Shown here in pieces: positions 45,054 through 55,074 of a stretch of DNA of 64,000 nt (positions within the stretch are counted from its first letter, which is position 1; every line of letters starts with the position of its first letter). Where the stretch lies: contig JAHRHY010000014.1 in the NCBI GenBank assembly GCA_019671135.1, positions 1,734,001 through 1,798,000 on the forward strand. Reading direction: 5' to 3'. This DNA is from Linnemannia hyalina (taxonomy: Eukaryota; Mortierellomycota; Mortierellomycetes; Mortierellales; Mortierellaceae). The translations under genes were made by a program, and so were the position numbers. Below the pieces are notes generated by a model, which ran no database searches, was not told the origin of the DNA, and worked only from the letters and a program-made list of their open reading frames with translations.

Positions 45054-46678
45054 ATGTCAGAAAAGCAAGAGCACGTTGATGTCCTTGAGGAGAAGGCCAT
45101 TGGCCAGGTTGCAGAATTCGATCCTGACAGTCTAGCCATCCGCACCCTCAAGCGCAAACTCGACTACCGCCTCGTTCCCATTTGGTCGCTTCTGTACCTC
45201 TTCAGTTTCCTGGATCGCTCCAACATTGGCAATGCTCGAATTGCAGGTCTGGAACAAGACCTTAAATTGACCGGCACTGAGTTCAACATGACCTTGACCA
45301 TCTTTTTCTTTGGCTACATCTTGTTCGAGGTCCCTTCGAACATTATGGTAAGGAAGAAGGAACATAAAAGTGATCATTCACTTTGCTCTCACCGGAAATT
45401 GAAATCTAGGATTGTACCTGGGACCCTGCATTCATTTTCAAGAAAAATTACCCCTATTCTCCTCCACAAATGAATACTAAAACGCACTTTTCCTTCCTGT
45501 TGAACCTTTTCAATTAGCTCAAGAAGGTCGGCCCCAGGCTGTGGATCGCTATCATCATGATCGTCTGGGCCATCATCATGATGTCCATGGCCGCCGTCAA
45601 GAACTATGGCGGCCTCCTCGCCGCTCGCTTCTTCCTCGGCCTCGCTGAAGCCGGCCTCGTTCCTGGCGTCATCTTCATGGTCTCGACCTTCTACACCCGC
45701 AGAGAGCTCGCCACCCGCAACGGCCTCTGGTTCTCCATGGCCACTTTTAGCGGCGCTTTTGGAGGTATCCTCGCCTACGGTATCTCTAAGCTCCACGGCA
45801 AGGGCGGTCTCTTGGGTTGGCAGTGGATCTTTATCATCGAGGGCGCCGCTACTTTAGCCGTCTGTCTCGTCGCTTGGTTTGGTTTGGCCGACTCTCCCGA
45901 GAAGGCCATGTTCCTGACTCCCGAGGAGCGTCTCCTGGCTGCCGAGCGCCTCCGCATCGACGCCGGCCCTGCTACTGAGACTGAATTCTCCTGGTCCCAA
46001 GCCCGATTGGCCTTGACGGACTGGCAGACCTATGCCTACATTGTCGGATATATCTGTGGCTCGATCCCATTATATGCCATGTCGCTCTTCATCCCCTCCA
46101 TTGTTCTCCAATTCAAGTATAGTGTTGTCACCACCCAGATCATGACTGCCCCCGCCTTTGCCGCTGCCACGGTCACCACCATACTCTGTGCCATGTCTTC
46201 AGACCGCTTCCGCGAGCGTGGCTTGCACTGCTTCGTGCCCTCAGTTGTCGGCTGCATCGGCTTCATCCTGCTTATCGTCACCAAGGACTCATCCGTGGCT
46301 GCCCGCTATGTGTCCCTGACCGTCACCTGCTGCGGCGTCTTCTCCTCGGCCCCAGCTATGTTCGCTTGGTTCTCGGGCAACATTGGCGGTCACTCCAAGC
46401 GCGCCGTGGCTATTGGGTTGATTGTATCCTTGGGATGCATCGGTGGCGCGATCGGATCGCAGGTGTACCGCCCTAGTGATGCTGCTGGTGGATACGTCCG
46501 TGGTCATACCATTAGTGCCTGCTTGTGCGGTGCTGCGGCGATCATGTCCTTGGTTTCCAAGACGATATACACCCTGATCAACAAGCGCCGCGCTAACTTC
46601 ACGCCTGAGGAGTACGCCCGTGCCTGTCAGGGCAAGAATCTGCTGGACAAGCATCCCGACTTTAGATACCAGACTTAA
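45054..46678 (+). CDS. MFS anion:cation symporter (ACS family, nicotinate/allantoate permease-like)
   Basis: Exons 45054-45347 and 45518-46678 join in phase 0 and give 484 residues. Landmarks of the fungal ACS family are in order: RKLDYRLVPIWSLLYLFSFL, DRSNIGNARIAGL (between TM1 and TM2), GYILFEVPSNIM, RFFLGLAEAGLVPGVIF, FYTRRELATRNGLWF, GWQWIFIIEG and a cytosolic linker with FLTPEERLLA. The second half has six more helices. The family includes yeast Tna1 (nicotinate), Dal5 (allantoate) and Seo1. The substrate cannot be told here. C-rich codon use matches highly expressed host genes. The intron splits the protein after helix 2. Confidence 0.92.
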
Positions 46679-46876
46679 AGTGTCTTTGTTTCGCTTCCTG
46701 TATACCATTTTTATTGTCAAGAGCGAAAATAATAAAGAACAGTTATTTCACGTATCTCCTCAATGTTAGCGAGCTGAGTTCATTTCTCACTGTGAAAGAT
46801 TCATTCACCAACCTTGAAGTCGAAAAAAGAAAAAATTGAAAAAAAGAGATGGGTAAAAAATTGGCAGCGCTACGTT

Positions 46877-49812
46877 TTATGTCATTCGTTCCCACAGAAG
46901 CACGATCATGGGCGATGGCGCTTTGTATTCGATATTGAAAACAGACCCAACCACAGAGGATCTTTGGTCGCGAGGACAGATCAGCAAGCGTATCCTTTGA
47001 GCCAGGCGGTCTCCGACGACCCCAACATGTGGTGTCTGTATCGCGCCCAGATATACTTGTGATATCCGTCGGGTATTGGTTCTTGTAAGTTGTGTGAGAA
47101 GGTCGTCTCGTACACGCTTCGATTTACTGGAGAGTCGGCGCTTGTATGCCACCTTGAGCTTGTTGTTCTCGTCTATCTCCAGCGCGAACAGGTCTCCAAT
47201 CCGTGCGGTGAGGGTGGTGTTGTTGTCATCCGTCGAAGGGAACCACCATTCCAGCGGGTTCTCCAGAAAAGTGGTCGAATCTGGAAGTCCTGCCTGCATG
47301 GTGGGTGCCTTGAGCGGGGGGGGAGTGTGCTGGCTGTTTTGACTAGTTGCAGAAGGTGGGGGAAATGTTTAAGTTGTTGGTGGAGTTGGTGCTCCTGGGG
47401 GGTTCAGCATAAAGGATAGGCGGAGGGTGGACTTCGTCTTCCAGAGAAGGAGATCCAGAACAATGTCCTTCCCCCAGAATACTGACGTAGTTGTGGCGTT
47501 GCGAGGGTGCTTGATGAGGAACGTCTGCTGCTGCCTGGCCGGACCAATAACCCCAAGGCCGCCGTTGTCGAGGGGTGGTGATAACTTTCCATGATGCTGT
47601 GGGTTTGAAAGGGCAAACAAATCGTGTGATGGCCTGTCTGATTTTGGATAGGAAGGAGGTAGGGAATGGAGTAACCCACGCGAGGTGCCAAAGGCGGGAG
47701 AGGATAAGGGCATTGACGATGGTAGCGCGTCCTAGGACCGAAAGGGAACGAGCTGAATGCATGTTGATCCCTGCCTTGATTTTGCCGAGTATTTTGTTCC
47801 AGAATGTTGTTGCCTGCTCTCTGCAAATTTTTTTTGGAAAGCCAGGGTAGGTGAGTGCTTCATTTATTGTGCTGTCGTGCCATTGTAGGTGGAGAGAGGT
47901 GAGGTGTGCCTTGAGGATCGGGTCTGAGAAGGTAGACATTAGAAAGGCAACCGTTTTGTTAAGGTTGACTCGTGCGTTTGAGGCGTTCCCATATAAACTT
48001 AGAGCCCTGTTCAAAGCCTCTCATTCCTGTACTGAAGCGACGAGCGTCATAAGGTCGTCAGCGTAGGCTCCCAGTTTGACTGGCTCTGGGCGTTGCAACA
48101 TGTTGATTCCTCGAATGAGAGGTGACGATTGGATATGGGCGAGTAGTGGTTCAAACGCTAGATTGAAGAGGAGGGGGGATAGTGGGTCGCCCCCCTGGAC
48201 TGAGAGATCGGGTCCGATATATAGCCGTTGATGTGAGAGATATTTGAGTGGAAAAAAAAGAGGGTCAAGATGCTCCTGATGACTTGTTGGGGGAAGCCAA
48301 ATCTCTCCATCACCATCTCCAGGTAGTCTGGGTGAACCCTATCATAGGCCATTTCCTGGTCCAGTACAACTCCGACATGCTTCAGCTTCCTGTTCCTGCA
48401 GTAGTCGCGGAGATTGGTAAGGACCATGCCATTGTCGGCAATATGCCGACCAGCCGTAGATCCTGTCTGGTGCTGGCCCGCTAAAGTGCGTGTAAGGTTG
48501 GAGTCGGAGTATGATCAGCTTTGTAAACATCTTGACGTCGCAGTTGATGAGCGACAGCGGACGCCTATTGGATAGTTGTGGGGCTTCGCCTTTCTTGTAA
48601 AGCAGGATCATGACCGTGTATTGCCAGGACTGGGGAAAGTTGATTCCAGCAAGGCCTCGCTAAGGATGTTGACAAGGAGATGGCGAGTCCAGGCGATTGT
48701 GAGGATGTGGCGATATAGCTCAAAGGGCAGTCCATCTTGTCCAGAGCCCTTGAGAGGGAGGTCTCTACTATAATAGCCTCAAGTTCGGTCTCTGTTATCC
48801 TGGCCATTGTCTCTTTGTCCGAGGGGGAGAGGAGGGAAGTGGCAGGAAGGGAATCCAGCAGTTGTTGAGTGGCGTTCCTGTCCGAGGGGTCTGGGGTGTA
48901 CAACTCCCTATAGTATTCGGCTGCCACTTGTACTCGTTCCTCTGCCGTTGTGGACAAGGAGTTTTCTGTAGGGTTGTGTAGCGCGGGGACGAGGTGCTTA
49001 CTGTAGCGTTCTGCAATCGCCCTGAAAACGTATCCAGTGTTAGCCTCCCCTTGCTCTCTCCAGGTGGTGCCCGACCGAAGAGCGTGAAGGTCCAGTTCTT
49101 CTATCGTTTGCTGTTGGAGGAGTTCCAGTTCGTCTAAATCTTGGGCAAGAGAGGCTTTGGTGGTGCCGGAGGATTGAGGTAGATCGAAGAGAACGGCCTG
49201 GCGAACGTTGTTGAGGTCGCGTATTGTTGTATGTTGTTCGCGACGAGTAGAGGTTGATTGTTTGGTGCAAAAACGTTTGATCTCGTCCTTGACTCTGTCC
49301 CAGTATTGTTGTCGAGTCCCGGACGGTTGGGGCTCTTCAGGGTCGAGAGGTGTAAGTCCAGTGCGGATAAGAACTTAGCATTGTCCAGGATCCGTGTGTT
49401 CATACGCCATAGCCCACGACCCGTCCTTGGCGCTAAGCTGGGAGTCAAGGTTAGCGTCAACATGTCGTGGTCCGAAAAAGGATCCCACATATCTGTTCAG
49501 GGTTCGAAGTCTGAGAGAAGAGAGAAAAAGAGGATAGAATATAGTCGATGGTGGTTCTGCTTTTATTTCCAGAGTGAATAAAGTGGGGATGGGAGTGGTA
49601 TAGGGATGAGTGATGCAGTTGATGAGATGGGTGTTAATCCGAGGGTGGGTGCAACGGCGATGGTGTTGGCAGTTAAGGTCACCCAGGAGGAGGATGTTGG
49701 GGGGAGGGGAAAGGAAGAAGGGGAGGGAGAGGCAGTCTTGAAAGAAGAGTATTCTTTCTTTTCTCTTTGCAGGGGGCATACACTCCTTTTTGCGAAAAGG
49801 CCCACGTTTCAC
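46877..49812 (-). mobile_element. Decayed LINE (non-LTR) retrotransposon
   Basis: Minus-strand pieces occur in the order of a LINE ORF2. First is apurinic endonuclease (NILLLGDLN near 49.7 kb, SDHDMLTLTLTP near 49.45 kb). Next is reverse transcriptase with LLYKKG...NRRPLSLINCD (48.55 kb), LDQEMAYDRVHPDYLE (48.36 kb), QGGDPLSPLLFNLAFEPLL (48.17 kb) and GAYADDLMTL (YADD codons at 48054-48065). A C-terminal region follows, ending near 46,877. Inactivation is visible: a frameshift in a G run near 48,195, an in-frame TGA at 48021-48023 just after YADD, and other shifts. The 3' side has no poly(A)-like tract and no target-site duplication was found. Lineage (L1-like) is inferred from the RT motifs. 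Confidence 0.85.
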
Positions 49813-49825
49813 AGTAAAATGTGGA

Positions 49826-49993
49826 CCTTTTCCACTGAATTGAAAATATAAGGGGTGTTATTCAGTCCTATCTATGCTTGGATTTACGGATCACGAGGTT
49901 GACCGAGAGGTAGCGTGGCTTGAGTTCCGTAAATCCAATCATAGATAACTGGACTGAATAACACCCCTTATATTTTTAATTCAGTGGAAAAGG
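49826..49993. mobile_element. Foldback/MITE-like inverted repeat
   Basis: The left arm 49826-49890 and right arm 49926-49993 are nearly perfect reverse complements (about 65 bp each) around a 35-bp spacer. A transcript would fold into a long hairpin. It stands 14 bp from the 5' edge of the LINE. A shorter related word (ACTCCTTTT / AAAAGGAGTGT) lies just outside both arms, so the repeat may be nested. Confidence 0.8.
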
Positions 49994-50872
49994 AGTGTAG
50001 GTTTTAGGTTTTGTCACTTTTGTGGTTAAGTCATGATGAATAAGGAGAATCCATAGAAAAAGGGCAATACCGCAATGATTGGACAGAGACGAGACATCTT
50101 TTCCGTTATATAGTGTTGAAAAATCGAGACATGAAGTCGAGGTGACGAGATGTTTTTACAGAGGTTGGACGTATCGTAGAAACTGAATGAAAAGAACTAA
50201 TTACGGAGAGGCAGTCGCAACACCTCCGATCAGAGGATTGTTCAAGTGCGACAAATATTCTGTGCTATAGCCCTCTCGTTACATGCTCACCTCAGAAAAA
50301 TAATTCCCCACACCTCTCAGTTGCATAATTGGTCCCAGCTTTGCACAATGCTTCAAGGTCCATATGCAATAGGCAGGGACTAAAAATCGGGGTAGGGCGA
50401 ACAGGCTGTCGTTTTGGCTCTAGAAACGTTGGGTAATGATGCTGGTAAAATAATGCCATGGATCTTGACCAACAAGGCGTCGGGGACATTGTTGACTCAC
50501 TTGTTGGACAGCCCTTCAAGTAACAGTCTGCAAGCATTAACGCGCTCGGCAGAAGGAATCTTCATCTTCGCTAGAATTCTACTCCGATATGACATCATCA
50601 TGCCACCAACCTTACTTCACCGCCGCCAACATTCGATCCTTCTTTGTGCAAATCGACCATTGGCATAAAAACCTAAAGAAGCTCTTACCATCGTACAAAT
50701 CGTACCCACCATGCCCCTAGCTAGTCCCTTAGTCTTGGTATGTTCACTCTTTATTAAAGTACGGTACACAGTTTTACAGTAGGTTCCTCGTTCCATCTGT
50801 TCTTCCCCCACTTTCGCCCTCGTTCTTAATCAAGCGCGGCCCCGACTTGGTTGCAGAGGAGCGCATAGAAGT
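49994..50872. other. Region without supported gene
   Basis: AT-leaning sequence between the foldback element and the dehydrogenase promoter. Short frames on both strands have no motif or splice partner. Confidence 0.45.
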
Positions 50873-51064
50873 TTATTCACGACTGCGTTGATAATTATTA
50901 GACGCATAGTACTGTAGTTATGACTGAGGAGGAACTTTACTCACGATTACGTGGTTTACAATGATTAAACGGAGTTGTAACTATGACTGAAAGGTTGTTT
51001 GCTAACGATTACGTGGTTCATAGTAGTTAAACGTATTCGTAATTATGACCGAAGAGGTCGTTTT
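50873..51064. repeat. Three tandem diverged ~62-bp repeats in the dehydrogenase promoter
   Basis: Three units begin near 50,876, 50,940 and 51,001. Each contains ACGATTACGTGGTT (ACGACTGCGTTGAT in unit 1), a TTAAACG/TTAGACG word, GTAxTTATGAC and then GARGAGG or AAGG. The ACGTGG core resembles a G-box/bZIP site. The array ends about 95 bp before the start codon. Confidence 0.75.
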
Positions 51065-51158
51065 CTTCCTAATTATCGATATATAAATCCCAAGTTCTAC
51101 AGTCCATCTGCACCATAATACACTCACATTCTTCCATACAACATACAACTCTATAAAA

Positions 51159-52631
51159 ATGGCCGCCAACATCGCCGCCAATGTGGCACAGAGCCGCTTC
51201 GGAGAAGTCCCCGTAGTAGCCTCCAACCAAGACAAGGAGAGAACCTCTGCATCCGACATGCTTGCCTGTTGCTGGATGGGCAAGAACAAACTTGAGATGA
51301 AGAGAGTCGCTATGCCTGAAATAACTGACGATGAAGATGTGCTACTTCGGATCACAGCAAGCACCGGTGAGTACTTTTTGTTGTTAATTTGAGACGGCGA
51401 TATAACCTCATAGAACATACAAATTAACAGGCCTTATAGTTTGTGGATCTGACTTGCACCTCTTCCATGGCGAGATTATGCAGCTCAAGACAGACGAGAT
51501 CTTAGGCCATGAATGTGCGGGAATTGTCGAGAGGGTTGGCAGCAGTGTGACCGCTGTCAAACCAGGTGACCGTGTCGTTGCAGCGTTCAATGTCGCCTGT
51601 GGCAAGTGTCAATTTTGCCTCAAACAGCAATTCACTGCCTGTGATTGCACCAATAATAGCTCTGTCATGGAGAAGCTGTACGGTCACCGCACAGGTGGTG
51701 TTATGGGTTACTCACATGTAAGTTGTCAAAGCTTGCACTTGTTAGTCAAAGGAGCATGCAACTTGAGATCGTTACCAATACTAACCGAAATCTGTAGTTT
51801 GTTGGTGGGTTCTCAGGTACGCAGGCTGAATACTGCCGTGTGCTTTACGGCAATACCAACTTACTCAAGATCCCTAGTGGACTCCCTGATGAGAAGGCTT
51901 TATACCTCTCAGATATCATTCCCACGTCTTATCATGCCGTTTGGGACGCTGGCGTTAAGGAAGGAGAGATTGTTGGTGTTTGGGGTCTTGGTCCCATAGG
52001 CTTGTGCGTAGTTCAGTGGCTTCGCAATGTCTTCAAGGCATCCCGCATCATTGTTGTCGATAATGTACCCCAACGTCTCCAGCTGGCGAAGGAACGATGG
52101 GGTGCAGAAACCGTCAATTTTGATGAATACACGGATGTTGCCGCAAGGGTGAATGAGCTTGTACCAAGCGGCTTGGATCGCTCGATCGATTGCGCAGGGT
52201 TTCGGTACGCCAAGTCATTGGTTCATAGGATTGAGCGAGCTGTTGGTCTCGAGACCGACACCAGCGAGAGCATCAACGAGATGGTGCGCTCTACCAAGAA
52301 GTTTGGTACTGTCGCTCTCATTGCGGATTATGCGGCGTATACAAACCATCTCTTGATCGGCGGTATTATGGAGAAAGGTATACGACTCATTGGATGCGGA
52401 CAGGCACCCATTCAACGGCACTGGAACGAATGTCTCCAACATGTTGTGGAGAATCGATTCGACCCTACTGTCATTTTGACGCACAGGTTCCGCTTGGAGG
52501 ATACGGTGGAGGTTTACAGGTTGTTTGATCTCAAGCAATCCGGTATTATAAAGGTGTTCCTCGAGACCAGGTTCAGTGCTCCTACAGAGCCTGGTACTCC
52601 CGCGCTCGTATCCACGAAGGATATAGAGTAA
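51159..52631 (+). CDS. Zinc-dependent alcohol dehydrogenase (glutathione-independent formaldehyde dehydrogenase-like)
   Basis: Exons 51159-51366, 51431-51717 and 51798-52631 give 442 residues with continuous frame. The medium-chain dehydrogenase layout is complete. The catalytic zinc region is VCGSDLHLFHGE and GHECAGIVERVG. The four-cysteine structural zinc loop is CGKCQFCLKQQFTAC, the NAD-binding loop is VWGLGPIG, and DCAGFRYAK follows. The segment after it (ERAVGLETDTSESINEMV) is the extra loop seen in glutathione-independent formaldehyde dehydrogenases, where it holds the cofactor tightly. It is a cytosolic oxidation/reduction enzyme, possibly for aldehyde detoxification. The substrate is not determined. 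The N-terminus has about 30 residues more than usual. The promoter holds three tandem repeats, and the stop lies 18 bp from a long inverted-repeat element. Confidence 0.92.
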
Positions 52632-52648
52632 AAACCTGCGCGTCGATA

Positions 52649-53716
52649 ATAAAGTGCTTCAATCAGTTGATCAACCAAAACGCGGTTTCGACTTTTTTTT
52701 GGAAATGATCATTCGCCAATGTTCCGAACGGCCCTCAGATTCCTATTGTTTTCTCTTGATTCATAACCTCATTCATCACAACTTGCCTTTTTTGCATGCA
52801 CCTACATTGGGTCATCGCCGGAATTGAAATGCCCGATGTTGCTTGATCAGTTTAATTGGATTACATGCATCATGGTTTCCTTTTTTAGCTTGCGGGGTCT
52901 TTTTAGTTTCTATCTACCTTCACACTTCAATGACTTACTTCCGCAATCCTGTACGATCTTCTTTCAAAGTGTGGAGCTCCTACCCAAAGCCTTTGTATCT
53001 GACATGTGCATGACTTTACACGGGTTTAGCACGCACTGAGCTGTTTTTTTTATACCGCAAGCTCAGATATATTGAAAGCAGTTATATACAGACGACATCA
53101 GGTGAGACTTTTGATGCGCGAACCAGCCATTCTCAATAGAGTGTAATATCATGACAATATGTGAAATCGTCCTAGAACCATGTAACAAAACCTACCTTAA
53201 CGATATCTTCTATAATTGATAAAAAGTCCCGCAAGTTTTCTCTTTTCTCCGATGTCTTCTGTATATAACTGCTCTCAATGTATCTGTAGAAAGTGTATTA
53301 AGCTTGCGGTGTAAAAAAAAACAGCTTAACGCGTGCTAAACCGATGTAAAGTCATGCATATGTCAGATACAAAGATTTTGGGTAGGAGCTCCAAACTTTG
53401 AAAGAAGATCGTACAGGATTGCGGAAGTAAGTCATTGAAGTGTGAAGATATATAGAAACTAAAATGACCCCGCAAGCTAAAAAAGGAAACCATGATGCAT
53501 GTAATCCAATTAAACTGATCAAGCAACATCGGGCATTTCAATTCCGGCGATGACCCAATGTAGGTGCATGCAAAAAAGGCAAGTTGTGATGAATGAGGTT
53601 ATGAATCAAGAGAAAACAATAGGAATCTGAGGGCCGTTCGGAACATTGGCGAATGATCATTTCCAAAAAAAAGTCGAAATCGCGTTTTGGTTGATCAATT
53701 GATTGTAACACTTTAT
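52649..53716. mobile_element. 1.07-kb element with two long inverted arms
   Basis: The left arm (about 52,649-53,100) and right arm (about 53,250-53,716) are near-identical reverse complements. Both begin ATAAAGTG and CAATCA, then TTGATCAACCAAAACGCG. Each arm contains the same 71-codon open frame (MKCPMLLDQFNWIT..., plus strand 52824-53039, minus strand 53326-53541) with a handful of substitutions. The spacer is about 150 bp and holds no transposase. This is the form of a non-autonomous foldback transposon. No clear target-site duplication was seen. Confidence 0.85.
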
Positions 53717-53750
53717 GGGCTACGAAGACAACGAAGGAAGTCTTAACGTC

Positions 53751-53945
53751 CATTATCCGAGCAGACGAGCCATGTCTGTGCCCTCCCAACCCTCCCTTTC
53801 GTTTAGTTTAGTTTTTCTTTTTCTCTTTTCTTTCGTGCTCGGTCAGAATGATGGTGTGAAGAGATCGAGCAGGCTCATTTTTCTCGAGTGCAACCAATGA
53901 AGATTGATTACACAGACATGGCTCGTCTGCCCTAGCTGGATAATG
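53751..53945. repeat. Small inverted-repeat element (MITE-like)
   Basis: CATTATCCGAGCAGACGAGC at 53751 onward (through CATGTCTGTG, 53780) returns as its reverse complement at 53911-53945, with a 5-bp insertion. A 130-bp spacer lies between. It begins 35 bp after the larger inverted element. Confidence 0.65.
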
Positions 53946-54003
53946 AAAATAGGGTTTGGACATCCTCAGGTTTTTATTAAAAAACAACTTCCAAAAGCAC
54001 AAT

Positions 54004-54050
54004 CGTCCTTCGTCCCTCGTCCCTCGTCCCTCATTCCTCGTCCTTCGTCC
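54004..54050. repeat. (CGTCCYT)n heptamer array
   Basis: Six to seven units of CGTCCCT/CGTCCTT with one degenerate unit. Confidence 0.8.
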
Positions 54051-54088
54051 TCTCGTCTTGTTGCACACATCAACAAATACATCAACAG

Positions 54089-54544
54089 TATGACACCCTG
54101 GCACATCCCGACTACACCCTTGGAATCGATGCTATTGATCCGTCGAATTCTAATGACATTGGTTCAGAACACCATCGGAAGCGGCGCAACAGTGATCAGC
54201 CGACTTCCTTCCAACCGCCCGTCTATGGCCGCTCGGTATCGTCGCCACAACTCGGCGCTTATCCCTCTTCCAGTCAGCCCCCCTATCAACCAGCCAAATT
54301 TCCTGCAACATCGATATGGCCAGACTTTACTCAGTTTCGAAGATATACTGCGCCTTCATTATCGTCCAGGACACTTTCAGAATCGACATCATCCTCTCAT
54401 GGTCCAGCACAATCCACACTGCATCCTGGGTCAAACCCCAGGTCCATGGCAACACCTTTGACTCCACACAACCTCCGCATAATTGCTTCTGAATCGGTCT
54501 TCACCCCTTCCAAGAAGAAAAGAGGCAAGAGCAAGGCCGAATAA
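54089..54544 (+). pseudogene. Orphan 3' exon of a nuclear-type protein
   Basis: From the acceptor-like CATCAACAG at 54088 a frame of 152 codons runs to TAA 54542-54544. It reads YDTLAHPDYTLGIDAIDP, EHHRKRRNSDQ, a Pro/Ser/Gln-rich middle, LTPHNLRIIASESVFTPS and a basic end KKKRGKSKAE. The composition and basic ends suggest the C-terminus of a transcription-related protein. No upstream exon was found, because the upstream 1.4 kb consists of inverted-repeat elements. The gene was therefore either cut by insertions or its 5' exons lie beyond 51 kb, which the dehydrogenase makes unlikely. Confidence 0.4.
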
Positions 54545-54578
54545 CCTGTGCGGATCCTACGCTTACAGTCTCTCTTTG

Positions 54579-55074
54579 GGAGGCCTTTCAGGTCCAAGTT
54601 ATTATATGGTGTTTGTTACATCTCTGTAGATCTCGACAATATCCATAGCGACTATGGGATGAGAATGTATATATGATACCAAGCATATAAGACAACCATT
54701 GTAACATTTTTTGTTTAACTATCCTACTAAACACCAACCTATTCTCCAAACAACAAAGTCTTCTTATTTTTCGCACACCACACTCTTGAATGTGTCCATC
54801 TACTATTAACCTGTAACCCTCACTGCAAGATTCGCCAGAGTAGTTCTTGTATGTGATCATCTAAAGCACTTGTACTCTCAACTGTATCTTTGGGGCGAAA
54901 TACAGAGGAGAGATTACATTTTAAAAATTCTTGTGCTGTCTATTGCTATTTTATTCTGTGTTCTGTTGCCCACTATAGAGAGATATGTCATCTATGAAAG
55001 TCAACACTCCGTTCCTTGGGCTTTGGATATTTTTTATATGCCTTTTTATATCCTCTGCACATGAAGGGGCCGCT
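54579..55074 (+). repeat. Left inverted arm of 7.1-kb element
   Basis: It pairs with 61179-61674. It contains the start codon of the hAT transposase frame (54985) and a 64-codon frame (MYSQLYL..., 54870-55064) that recurs on the minus strand in the right arm. Confidence 0.85.
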
